Below, piece after piece: positions 37,551-50,053 of a stretch of 64,000 nt of DNA (position 1 is the first letter of the stretch; each line of letters begins with the position of its first letter). The stretch is from the NCBI RefSeq assembly GCF_963662255.1, contig NC_085050.1, positions 6,670,834-6,734,833 on the forward strand, written 5' to 3'. The notes beneath the pieces were generated by a model. The model saw only the letters and a list, made by a program, of their open reading frames with translations. It did not search any database and was not told where the DNA came from. Source of the DNA: Cinclus cinclus (taxonomy: Eukaryota > Chordata > Aves > Passeriformes > Cinclidae). The translations under genes were made by a program, and so were the position numbers.

Positions 37551-37802
37551 TTGAATCACAGGATATTTGGATCTAAAATCATCTTGTTCCAACTCTCCAG
37601 CTGTGGGCAGGGACACCTTCCACTACACACCAGGTTGTTCAGAGCCCCATCCAGCCTGGCCTTGGACACTTCCAGGGAGCCAGGGGCAGCCACAGCTTCC
37701 CTGGGCAACCTGTGCCAGAGCCTCAGCACCCTCTGTGTGAAGAACCATTCCAATATCCAACCTAAACCTCTCCTGACACAACTTCAGGCCATTTCCTCTT
37801 AG
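37551..37802 (-). repeat. CR1 LINE fragment
   Basis: Reverse-complement CR1: TTGAATCACAGGATATTTGG, GTTCCAACTCTCCAGCTGTG, GGCAGGGACACCTTCCACTA, CAGCCTGGCCTTGGACACTT, CTGGGCAACCTGTGCCAGAG, CAATATCCAACCTAAACCTC, ending TTCAGGCCATTTCCTCTT. The three ORFs at 37527-37820 are its shadows. Confidence 0.97.
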
Positions 37803-40800
37803 CATCTGCCGTCTCAACACACGTGCCTGGGTACCTGCATCTCATTCCTGGCAAGAGGTTAAGGAAAAGGTAAAATCTGCAGTTTCCAGAGCCCCAGCAG
37901 AGACCTGTAAGGCCTGATCCTATGTTTATAGCAAGCAACAGCTTTAACAACAATACTCCAGTAGTATGATTATTTGGAAAATTTGTGTAATGTCTTCTGC
38001 TGACCTGCTGACAAAAATTTAATGTAGCTGAACATCTGCAGCCTCAAAATGAAGATGCAGATGTGGAGAAGTCACTGGGCAAACTGCAACAGAAACACCA
38101 CAAAGCTTTCTTTTCCCAGAAGTCAAAATTCTTATCCAAAAGATTGGGTATTCCCACTTCTATGGGAAAAACAAAGCAAAAAAACAACCAAAAAACCTAA
38201 ACACCATAAAAGTCAAATTACTTGCAGTACTACTTCCAGTTTTCAGGACTAAAATCTACATAAAACCTCACAAAACCTCAGAGAAAAAGAGCTTTACTCA
38301 TTTATGAAAAAACATTATTCAGAGGATCTCCCCTCCCCTTTTTTCTACCAGCAATGAGGCAGAATTGCACTCTAGAAATGTTCAGTAGAATGGATTTTCA
38401 GGTGATCTCACATTTATCATGCAAGCTTAAAGCAGAGCACCGCACCTAACAAAATGGGATTTAAGTGATTCTGCCTGTATGCTTCTGATTCAGAATATTT
38501 ACAGTCAATTTACTTTCCAACTGCTTTAAAGTTTCTTGTCTGAAGAAGAAATCAGAGGAGAAAAAGCACTCAAAAAAGACATGGGTACAGGCACCACAGG
38601 ATTCCTTGGTTTCACACCATCAGGCAAAAAGAGCTCTGAAGAATGTGACAGCCAGTCCTCTGATCTGTGATTCCTTGATGTCTCCTCCCAAAGCACCCAC
38701 TTCAGTTTCAAGTAACAAGATGAAGATCATATATTTTCCCAGTCCTTGAGTCTGGAACTAAAGTCCTTCAGTAGACTTACACGAATGAAAATAAAATCAG
38801 TCTCTTTGTAAAGACCTAAGACCTCAAATATATAATAAAAAATAAACATATCATTATCTACTAGCATTGATTTAAGCTTATTTGAACAGAGCAAAGTCAA
38901 GTATTAAGTTTTTGCTTCTTTGCTTTAAATGCTTCTACATAAGAGCAAAGACATTTTATATATACAGTTATCCCTGGAGAGAGAGTTCACGTAATTTTGT
39001 TAAAGATGTTGAAACTCTGAGTTTCAGATGTCTATATAAGATACATTAAAAATCCTTAAAGAAGTATTTATGTTCATATATTAGTGTAATAATACTCGTA
39101 CTGTCAAGAAGGGAAACTGAATCTGCAAGGCATGAAAAGCTTTGGAGGTCACTGGTTTAAAAATTTCAGTTGATTATTCTGCAATGATTAGAACTTTGCT
39201 TCCCCACAGCATAAATTTTCTCAGCGTACAAAAAAAACAAAAAAGGCAAGTAAAGTAGTAAAAAAAGGCCCTTACAGTTTGTTATTGACTCTCAGAGTTG
39301 TTCCAAAGGACAGTGTTTCTTCTTGAAGACAAAATAGAGTGTGTCTTCTCTTCTAGTGACAGCCACACTAACTCAGCTGTCTTCTACTAAAAATGTGAGA
39401 CTTGTGCCTGCTAGAATAGGGTTTTTTCCCCAGAAAAGACCTCAGAAATGTATATGTAATATTTTCAGTGATTTTTTTTCCTCCCTTTCAAAAAGAAAGG
39501 TTAGCCACATTTCATTTTTACTTGTAGTTATACCTTCCTTCCTCTTGGTCCTGTTCTCAGCTACAAAAAATTGAAAGCACCACTTGTAACTGTGAAACAC
39601 TAAAATGGGATTTTCTTCATTACTTCCCATTATAAAGTACAGTATAGTAACACTGAATATTGCTCACAATTGCACTGCACTCTAAAAATGCCTTTAGTAC
39701 TTCACTTTTGTCAAAATAAACTGCACCTCTACATTAACAGATGTTTTACTTAGTTAAAAAAATATACTAACCAGCTATAACAGCTACTTCAAGCATTTGT
39801 AGCACATTTATTGTGTCCTCCTTTCCATAGACAATTTATATTTGGTGTGCACTGCAAGAAAACAAGACACTGCAGGGCTATTCTCAAATAGCAAAGGCCT
39901 TTAAAAGTAATGTGTGTGTAAAAAAAGTAATGTGTAAAACTTCTGTGACTTGATCAATCAACCCCAATTAAATCACTTGGTAAGAATAGATTACTCCCAG
40001 GAGGGAATACTGCACATATTAAGTCATTACACTTCTCAGGGAAAGTGACATATTTAGAAAATTTATAGAACAGTGCTGTAAGTAAAACTGATTATAACTG
40101 TACATCATTGATAAAAACATTAATGGATTAATAACACCAATTTCATATAAACACAACTTTCAGTGGATGAGCAAAAAAAATTCAATTCTGGAGGCATGTG
40201 TATATGCACTTAATAAGCTACTACCAATCTGAACTAAAAAGCAATTTAATTCACATACTTCTGTTCTAGGCATTTATTAGAATCATTCCAAGTATTTTTC
40301 TCTCTTATAGTTAGAACACACTAAACCGTTAAATTCAAAAGAAAAAAATTACCAAAGATGCTTTCAGACACCCTTTGCATCCAGAAATTCCAGCCAAGAC
40401 GACTTTAGACTTGCTCTTATTGTACCACCCGGAGACATGAGAGACCTGTTAAGTCATCTTAATAGAGAACTTGTCCCTGGGGTGTCTTCTGCAAGTGATA
40501 CATTTCATTGACTCTGATAGTAAAAGGGTCATAAGCAGAAGCAACAAATATGCAATGTAGCACTGAATGTACATTCTGGATTTATTAGAGAAAATTGAAA
40601 GCATTGCAGCACCAAAACCTAATACACCATTAAATACAGCATAAAACACAATAAATACCTCTATACCTTATTTTTATTATATATTTTACGAATATTTTAA
40701 GCCACAGTACATTAAGCTATTTTACACCCAGCATGGGGCTCTGCAGGTGATACATGAGAGCTCCATCTTATTTCTACTCCTCAGAATGTTCTTATTTATA

Positions 40801-43120
40801 TTTCATATGCAGTTTGTCACAACTTAATTTAAAAAGCTGTTAAATAACTGTTAATCTGGTCCTAAACCCATTATATGCTTTTATACCACATTCAAGAAGT
40901 ACGGTACTTAGATCATCTAAGTTGTTTTTCTGCATACATACCTAAAAATATACAGACTTTAAGGCAGCAGCCAGTACATATCATTGGAACATATTATAGC
41001 AAAGTGTAATAACATCTGTAGAAAGCACGAGATTCAGTGTTCAGTATGAAGAGCAAAGACTGATGTTGAGAAATGTTTCTTTTTTGTAAGTTGATAGGAT
41101 AAACACACCCCTGGAACATTCCGTCCATGGCAGGAGACTAAAAAAAAAATAATGCCAAATTAGTTTTTCAATGCTGACAGAGTAAATGGGACTTTTGCCC
41201 AAAAAAACCTCACATGCATTAGAAAAACCCCATCAAAAAACAAGCTTTTTGCTACACCTTCCTTGTGAAGAATGCACCTCAATCTTCTAAACAGAGATAA
41301 ACTCTGTCCACTAAAGGCACTCTCACACAATGATGAACAAATGAAGCCTCCTTTAAATGGAACTCTGGAAATATAGCATGAAAGGCTACCAGGAAGTGAA
41401 AGTGCAAATCCTCCAAATACCTGCTAGTCTGAAACCTCTTGAAAGTAAATGAAGTTAAAAAAAAGTAAATGAACATGAACAAGAACTTTTAATGTATATT
41501 CAAACACTGACTTTTCCTATATTCCATAGCTGACAAAATGCTTGTGAGTCACAAATTTAACTTCTAACACCTAAGAAATAGAACAAAACCAAGCAAAATC
41601 AGATCATACAAACTAGAAAAAAAGGAAAAACAACCACGATTCGAGCTGCCACTGGACTGCTGTATCTTTGAGAGCTTTTTTTTTTTACTTCTCAGAGATA
41701 TTAGATTGTGTCATGACTAAGTGGTGCAGCTTTATTGAGTTTAAAATAGCAGACAAAGATTAATGCAATACAGCAGCATTTATGAACTTACCAGCAGAGT
41801 AAGAGGTGGAACTGGAAATTCAAGAGACAAGTTTAACCACAAGGATGCCCATGTATCAACTGCTGCATCCAGGAGGTTTTCACACAAACATTTTTTGTTT
41901 AGTTTGGTGGGGTTTTTTATACTATATATGCTTTTAACTAGACTGCAATATTTAGTGTAGTTCAAAGAACTCGTCTTCATTATATTTATTTTTCTCTGCT
42001 CATTCTGAAGCACAACACTAGCCATTTCTAGATCCATGACTTATAAAAGTTTTATATCTTTGCCTGTGATTAAGCTTTTTGCTGATGGCATTTATACAGG
42101 ACAGGTACAACAGAAAAGTTGTGCAGAAAAAAAAAAAGGCAGAGGCTTAAAAAAAAAAAATCAAAATCAGTAAACTTTCAAGACTTCGGATCACTGACAC
42201 CTCATCTTTTGTCCTGTAAGACAGAAAAAAGGTCACCAAAATAAGATGGATCATGCAAAAGTCTGCCAAAAGTAAGTGCCTGTCTATGATGCATCAAAAG
42301 AAATCTTCCTCCCTGTAACTGTGTGGAAAATACCATCCTGATGACTTGTTAGCTATTGCTACATTTTATGCTTCAAAGGCATTCATAAACTATTCAAAAA
42401 ACCCTCATGTGGGAAAATGTAGCTCTTTTTCAGAACATTAATACTAGGTTCCTATCTAAGTCAATTGATTTGATTCTTTACCAGCTATATAGATAAACAC
42501 AAAAATAAACTATTTTGTGAACATTCTGCAGTTCCTCTGAGAGCAGCTGTTACTGTAAACATGTTTCGCTGGAGGCAAACTCTGTTCTTTCTCTTTTCAT
42601 GTAATTCCTGCCTTCCTCTAATTTTCAAGGTTGCTTTAGTGGGAATAAAACAATAGGCAGCCAAGCCAGCTAGCACTGTAGTTTAGGTTTTACAAAAATG
42701 TTTACCCACACAGTAATACATATTTTATACACACAAATCTTCTTCCAGCTCCTGAGAATGCAAAGTTTGAGTCAATTCTTGGGTTTGTTGTGAGTTGTTT
42801 TTTTTCAGGGAAAGCTTTTACGAACCATCACAAATTGCACCACTGCAGTACTGAAGCTACTCAATACTAACACGCAGTTTTTTGCATGAGAAATTCAAAG
42901 TACTTATGAATTCTGCTTCAGTTACAGTTTGGTTCATCGAAATATTCTATTATCAAAACAACGAAAAGATGATCTAGTTGATTTTTCTAAATTCCCCTAG
43001 AAAGTCAAGCAAAACACTTATACTGAAAGGGAACTGGTGCAAGAAGGAATTTAATACAGCAGAGATCTTACATACACACACTGATTATTTTAGCATTTCC
43101 TAATATTGGATTTCCTAAGA
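37803..43120. other. Unique AT-rich DNA
   Basis: Nothing recognised beyond short homopolymers (42127-42137, 42149-42160) and small imperfect tandem duplications at 39905-39938 (AAAGTAATGTGT twice) and 41446-41472 (AAAGTAAATGAA twice). Confidence 0.5.
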
Positions 43121-43216
43121 TTGGTTGTGGCACTCAATGCCATGGTTTAGTTGAGGTGTTAAGGGAGGGTTGGACTCAATCTTAAAGGTCACTTCCAGCT
43201 TAATGTTTCTGTGATA
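43121..43216 (+). repeat. CR1 LINE 3' tip
   Basis: GGTTGTGGCACTCAATGCCA, TGGTTTAGTTGAGGTG, GGGTTGGACTCAATCTTAAA, GGTCACTTCCAGCTTAATG and TTTCTGTGATAC follow the end of the CR1 subfamily with the TGGCACTTGGTGCCATGGTT motif. Confidence 0.9.
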
Positions 43217-43849
43217 CGAAATCATCTCACACAGAAGCACAAAAACGGATGAAGGAGAAGGTGTTTATGCACCACGGACATGGAAGGACCACAGACACAT
43301 CACACTTGACCAGCCCAAAGACCACAAGGACAAAGCCCCACACCCCGTGGCAGTCTCTGCTGGGAGGTGAGGGAGCAGGAGCTGCACCAAGGGGTCACAC
43401 AGGTTATAAACTGGCTTCACCACCCAGCCCAGAGAGATTAAATCACTGCCTTAGCTGGTGGCACATAATAAGGCAAGCAGTTATTAATGCAAACTAGAGG
43501 AAGAAACAGGATACACTTACAGCAAATCCAGTACAGTATCAGGCTTGCAAAGGGGGGGATTGATATTATATAGAGATTCAGCTCAAAGGAACCTTAATAA
43601 ACCAGGGGGCTGGGCCAGCAGAAGGGTACCAATAAGAAGTAGAAAACTGCACACCTGAATCAGAGAGACCCCACACCACAGTACAGGCTGGGAACAGGCT
43701 GCAGCCCTGCTGGAAAGGTCCTGAACTAATCAGCTCAGGGGAAAAACTATCACAGAGCCAAACTTATCTCAGCAGCAGAGAGAGCAGAGCTCAAAAGCAA
43801 AGTTGCAGCTTGGGTGGTTCACACTGGTCTCAGACCCTTTCTTCAGGGC
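43217..43849. other. GC-richer unclassified segment between two CR1 tails
   Basis: Less AT-rich than its surroundings, with an 82-codon plus-strand ORF (43249-43497) and motifs such as CTGGGAACAGGCTGCAGCCC. No LTR termini, target duplications or known repeat body recognised. It may be an unrecognised old retroelement or unique sequence. Confidence 0.3.
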
Positions 43850-44042
43850 ACAGGCAGTGTAGCAGTGGAATAAATTGTCCAAAATGGCAGTAGAAGCTGT
43901 ACCTGGAGATCTCCGAAATGAGGCAGACAAAGCCACAGCTGGCACAACCTCGTGCTATCAATAACTCTGCTCTGATGGGGAGGCTGGACAAGATATCCAG
44001 CAGAAGTCCCCTAAACCTCGCAGGTTTGTGATTCTGATTCAC
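43850..44042 (+). repeat. Old CR1 LINE 3' end
   Basis: Diverged but in order: AGCAGTGGAATAAATTGTCC (for CACTGGAATAGGTTGCCC), GTAGAAGCTGTACCTGGAGA, GGGGAGGCTGGACAAGATAT, CCAGCAGAAGTCCCCTAAAC, and terminal GTTTGTGATTCTGATTCACG. The TTGGACAAGATGATCTCCAGAGGTCC-type ending marks an older subfamily. Confidence 0.8.
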
Positions 44043-45485
44043 GAGAACCTTTTACAAAACTTCTTCCATATCTGAAGACATTTTCCCTCAGCAAGGTTCA
44101 CTGCATTAGCCAAGAGAAGTCTATTTTCACACCCAATTTATCTAGAGTAAGAGATTTTCTCATGAAAGTACAATCAGCTTCTCCTAAAATTAAACTCGTT
44201 AACTATTTCAAGTACTGTTATTGAGAAAAATGCCTCCAGGTTTCAGCTGTTAAGTAACTGGTCTACCTAATCCAAACCAATATTGCTGCTGGGTGAAAGG
44301 AATGTCTGTGATAGCTGCTATGCCCAAGCAAAAAAACCAAAGGAGCTGCAAATTTTCCTCATCCTACCCTAAAGCTTCTGTCTGTGAGAAATGTTCAGCA
44401 TTAACTGAAAGGCTGACCTTAGACTAATTGATTTATTGGTTCATGGCACAGCAAAATATCTCAGTCTCCTGAGGACAAACCTCGGCTGCAGGGTTGGGTT
44501 TTTTTCTTATTTTACTATGTATCTGTCTGGTAGAAAAGACAAAATTAAGTCTCGGTCACAATAGACACCATCAACATCACATTTGTGACACTGGAGCCAA
44601 TTTTAGGCTCAGGCTTCAGGTTCTCACATTCAAGCAAGGTCTAAACAACACTGATTCTAAGGTTTGTAATTCTGTGTAACTAAAAACCTAGTCCCAGCTG
44701 AAACAGACTCCTCCATTACTTCATTGTGTGAGTTTTTCCTGATATGAAAATACATTCCCTTTCCATAGACTTCACCGAGCTACTGTAAAGTTGGCTTAGC
44801 TTTTGAACATTTCACCCTTTTTGCCCCCACTTCACTTCTACACTACACTGAACACAAATTATTAGCCTGCACTCTGAAGACTTCTGTAAGACATCCCAAT
44901 GACAAATACTGCCTCTCACTCAACAGAAAGGAATTTATGCTTTCCAAAACCTATGAAGCCAGACTTTACCAAACTTCCTGTGCCATTGTCAAGCAAGCAC
45001 CTCTGAGCCTTCTGCTGTGAGACGTCTCCCTCACACTTGGGATGACCACCCCTTCAAACATCAGCAAAATCATACAGAGGTTCATAACCTTGTACCAATT
45101 CAAACTCCAGAGTACCTCAAATGCCCAAGCAGGCACCCTCAGTTATTAAAGCTTCACAAGAAAAAAGGTAGAGAAAGATGTAGCACCATCCACATTTTTT
45201 ATACAGCATTCCAAAATGCTTTACTTTATCTGAAGGATTAAAACCCATACCTCTCACCTACCAAGTGTTTAGGGCAAAGCAAGTCTACAATAGGCTGTCT
45301 TCTACTCAGCTGGTTACATCTGAGGCACAGCACAGGGGAGAATTCAAAGCTGAAGGGGGTGGGACAGAAAGTACAAGAGACTATTCTGTAAGAAAAAAGG
45401 ACACCCAGCTGAGGCAGAGACCTCAGGTTTCGTTATCTGCTTTTGAATTAATTTCAACATTCAGTAGAAAGCACTCAAGATATTA

Positions 45486-45508
45486 AAACAAACAAACAAA
45501 CAAACAAC
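45486..45508 (+). repeat. (AAAC)n microsatellite
   Basis: Five perfect copies of the tetramer in the run AACAAACAAACAAACAAAC. Confidence 0.9.
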
Positions 45509-47911
45509 ATTTGTCAGTTCAACTTCCAAAAGCAGGTTATTCAAGAAGATCATACTGCTAAAGGTAAGGAGGCAATGTTAATTTCCCAGCTTCATGGCAC
45601 ACAAACAATTACTGCAAAGCCAGCATTCCTACTGCCTTATTCTCAGGCTACAGAAATATTTCTCATAAAAGTATCCCACTAAGCCAGTAAACAAATACAT
45701 GTTGCCACCTGCTAGAAACGGGAAACAACTGTTCACAGCACACTGTTCAGAGAGCAGTGCAAATCTGCTTGTGCCATGTGTAGAAGCTGTAAACTACTTG
45801 TCTAACTTGGCAAAGAGAATATTAGGGAAAATCTCTGCACTTGTTTATGATGAGACATTAATTTGTATCATTCCTGATTAGATCCATGTGAATACTTTTG
45901 ATCTATAAATAAGACTCCCTGTTGAACTACATGAAGCTAATTCAAAACAAGACATTCTTTTGCTGGAATGTGAGCAGCTGTGCAAAAAAATAATTGGGAT
46001 TGCTAGTCAAGGACTTCCATTTCAAAGTGTTCCCCATGTAAATATGTTTTTTGGTTGTTCTACTCTACAATTCGTTATTGTATTTCTATTTGAAGTATAT
46101 TGTAACTCCTCAATGTCATTAAAGAGCTGAAGACAGAGAACCTTTTTTCTCTTTGCAGGGGAGCCCACCAGTGCTCCAGCCTCTCACAAATTATCTGCCA
46201 GGATCAGAGCACAAAGCAATGAAGTTTAAACTCATAGAATACAATTACAGAATAATCATCATATGACTATAAAGAGCTGGAAAAAATAAACTCTTAAATG
46301 TGCCCAATAATGACCCTTGAAGGAGTTCTTGGTATTTTCTCTTGCATCAGGTCTTTGGATGTACTTTATACCTATCTTATAATCTCACTTTAACTTTCAT
46401 TCCATTCCTGAAACTCAGCCATCTGTTATGCCTGAATTGCTGTATCAGTCTACCTGTTATGCTTCCCAGCAACATAAATTTCTTACTTTGTCAAGTCTCA
46501 AGCATGAGTTACAACTTCTCCAGTGAACAAAGTAAAAATTAAATTTTAACTCCCAGCATGATCAAACATCCTCCCACTGTCCAGATATATGGGCTCTGAA
46601 AATGCAGATTTGTCTTCAGAAGACTTTAGTAAAAACAGCATTGAGAAGGAGCATTTGCTTTCCCTGGCTGTAATCCTCTCTTTATTACAACGTCCCTTGG
46701 TAGTCTCCAGTTACAGCAGTTACACACCATACAAAGTCAAGAGCTGAAATTATTTTTTTCTTTCAACTTGTTTGCAACAGGAAATGTATTTAGTCAAATC
46801 TAAGTAGGAAGTTACAATTTTTATTGATAGACTTGCAGTTGGTCAAAAATATTCTAGGCAGTTCAGCCCCCAAAAAAGCAGTTTAGGGTCACTTTTCAAA
46901 GCAGCAGCTGCATTGGCTCCTGAAAACTTCTTGTCCAGAGAACATTCAGAGGCTGGCAAAACATCTGGTTAGCAGCAATAGCTTTGATGATCTCTGGATG
47001 TCAAACTACTGGAAATCCAAGGCCTGACATTTGCACATGAGCCAGGGCAGGGGATGAACATCCCAGCCAGTGGTTACAGCCTTGAGCTTTGTTCACCCCA
47101 AACAGAAAAGAGGCAGAAGTGCCAGGTTTAAGAGCATGAGAATCAAAATTATATTGAGGGAACAGAAAACAGGGGCTAAAAGAATGAGAGTGAGCACAAA
47201 ATCTGACTGTGGATTTTGTGTCACAGTTTTGTCATCAACTATAAAATTCTGTAAAAACTTCTTAAACTGATTTTTGGTAAGCAACCAAGAGATAGCTTCC
47301 CTGATAACGAAACTTTACCACTGGTTATAGCAAAAATATATAGTTATATTAATTCTAGTTTTATATTGGTTAGTTTTTTGAAAACTCTCATATTTAGCAG
47401 TTATATATTCGGGAAATAAGGGAATAAAGTGTAAAAACTGAAAAACACTTAACATTCAACTAAAGAAACAGCAGTTATTTTCCATAGCTTATATTAAAAT
47501 CAATGTCAAATATACTGTCTAGTAAAAAAACATGCTTACTACATGCATCCCAAATTCTCTTTTTAAGGCTTGTTCTTAGTGCTTTATCAATTACATTTTA
47601 GTGCACAGAAAATTTAATTGACACAATTAAATCATATTAACATGATTAAGGGTACAAAATCAGGCATATCAAAGTTAGGAAACACTAAAATTAGAAAGTA
47701 ACATGCTCTGCATTTTTCTAAATAGGAAGAAACCTTATGAGAGAAGTCCCACCTTATTCCTCAAGAATCTATTTATTGTACACTATTCAAATTCTGCTCC
47801 CAGGAAAGAAAAGAAAATCCTAATGTGCTTTTCTGTGGCACTTTCAACTGTTATATCTGAATACTCATACATTCATTTATTTTCACAGACTGTGTGTTGT
47901 GAAGAAAGCAT

Positions 47912-47970
47912 CTTTTGCAATCTGCAAAATAATGAAACAAAGGCACAAGAAGGTTAAGTTAGAGGTATTA
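47912..47970 (-). repeat. Possible MIR-like fragment
   Basis: AATGAAACAAAGGCACAAGA followed by AGGTTAAGTTAGAGG resembles the reverse-complement MIR core GAGGAAACTGAGGCACAGAG, AGGTTAAGTAAC; by hand about 26 of 34 bases agree. Short, so uncertain. Confidence 0.4.
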
Positions 47971-50036
47971 AATGACTCAAATAGCCAATATAAGATTGTC
48001 AGACCTGCCTTGTCAAAGGGCATGATTCATACAGTCAAATATGCAAGCCCTTCAAGTACAGCACACCATTCCAAAGGTATGGTCAGTCACAGCTGTTAAA
48101 AAGAAGGTAATCAAGTGTCTCCCCCTTCAGTTCTCCCAGACAAAAGATTTCATTCTTCACTTGTACAGCTTGGTATTTGACTATCCAGCAAGTCAACATA
48201 TCCCAAAGAATAAACATAAGATAACCACAAAATTACTGACTTCTGCTGACTTAGTAAGCTAAACTAGTTTGGCAAGCAGGAGATTTGATGTAAAGGAAGA
48301 AAAGTGACAGCTTCAGGAGGGAGAGTGGGATTTCCCCTCTTGGAGGCAATTGTTTGTTGGATCAGGTTCCACATTCTGCCCAGACGAATGACTGGCTCGA
48401 GAACAGACTGCCAAAGCCGGAAACTACCCCAGGAAAAAAATCCAGCCATCACAAACCTTTCTAGCAGTGCAAGAAAAGAAGAAACATCTGTCTCATTTTC
48501 CCAGAAAACAGCTTTTCTGGTTTAAACTGATACCCACCACTGCTGCATCCGAAGGAGCAGATCTACCCAGGAAAAGTACCCACTTCCTGGAAACCATACA
48601 CATCTCTGGTTTTGCAACACAAGGCAAAAGAGCTCACAAGCAATGACCTCTCTTACCATAGTTTTGCACTGACCCATCTACAAACCAGAGTGCTGGGCTG
48701 CCACAACCAGGCTGCACAGAAATTCACACAAACAAGAAATGACACCTCCAGCACACTGAATCCAGCAGAAACCCTGTTGACAACAGAATATATAGATAAA
48801 TAATAAAAGATGTCATCATAGTGAACAGCATATCCATTTACCACATTCAGAGGGCTTTATTCTGGAAACCTCATAACTTATTTTAGTATGCACTACGCAT
48901 TCACTGAGCCCTCCAGCACCTTTTTAAATGGAAGGAATAAAAATTCTGTCACAAGGAACATTACTGACAGTGCAAAACAAAGTTTCACATTTACCATAGT
49001 AGCTCTGCCACATGGGCAGTGACAATGATGGACAGAGACTACAAAACAAACAGATATAAATTGTCTCTGGGCAACAAGACCAGGCCTTAGGGCTTCACTC
49101 CATAAATACTCCCAGCTATGCTGATGCAACTGTTCACAGGAATGCACAGTGCAACATAATGCTGAAAAGTTTGGGGTTTTTTAATCAAAGAGAAAACAAA
49201 CAAACAAAAGACCACAAAAATCCAAACCACCTTTTAAGCACAGTTGATGTCATTAGTAAAGTTTATGCAGCCAAAAGGAATTAGACTTCAATAGAGGAGG
49301 AGGGAGGAGGGAACATCAAACTGTATTTTCACATATGACACATCAGAACAGTGTTTCATTTGTCCTGTCACCATGTGTTTCATTTCCCCTGGTCTCAATT
49401 CAGCATGTGATCTTTGCATTGGGAATGGGAAGGGTTAAAAAACTGAATAATTCAATAGTCCAATTATTTTCATTTTCCACTCCTCTGTTCTTATTTTGAC
49501 AGCAATGTCATTTTAATGGACTACAGGTTCATAGCCAGAACCTCTTTAACCGATTTTCTGAGGTTTCTATTTGAATGCAGTGATTATTTTCAGGTTTTGA
49601 TGAAAACACTTGGGGCAAAATTCCAATAAACTAATAACCAGATAAAATTCCAAGTGCAATCTTCCCAAATTTCCAACAAGCATTGGAAAGTATGAAAAAC
49701 TGTCTTCTTTTTTCAAATGTTCCTCAGTTGGAGATACACTTCATTCTTCTTACCCTTTTCTGAGATGGAGAAAACCCTTGATGAAATTCTTGAAAATATT
49801 GTAAAGATTTTTAACGCTACATGCAATTTCATTTTAATGCCAATTTTCAAGTTGCCTTTATTTTTCATCTTTATTTTTCTATTTGCAACATCCCACACTA
49901 GTATAAAATTAACACTTGGCTAATACATTTGATGGATTTGTTAGTCACAAACTGCATGTTCCAACAATATTAAAATTACATTAGTGAGAAAATTGCAAAG
50001 CTTCTTTTTAAATCAAATTGAACCTTTTTCATTTAG

Positions 50037-50053
50037 TTTTTTTTTTTTTTTTT
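50037..50053 (+). repeat. Poly(T) run of 17
   Basis: Uninterrupted T17; no retroposon body recognised beside it. Confidence 0.9.

Noticed and set aside
37527..37820. Three ORFs of 65-91 codons
   Set aside because: Shadows of the CR1 fragment at 37551-37802.
46228..46300. CATAGAATACAATTACAGAATAATCATCATA resembling a CR1 tip
   Set aside because: The GGAAGGGACC and TCCAACC blocks that should follow are absent.
48264..48452. Minus-strand frame with three CpGs and an acceptor-like CGGCTTTGGCAG
   Set aside because: No matching donor and no recognised protein; left as an unremarkable ORF.
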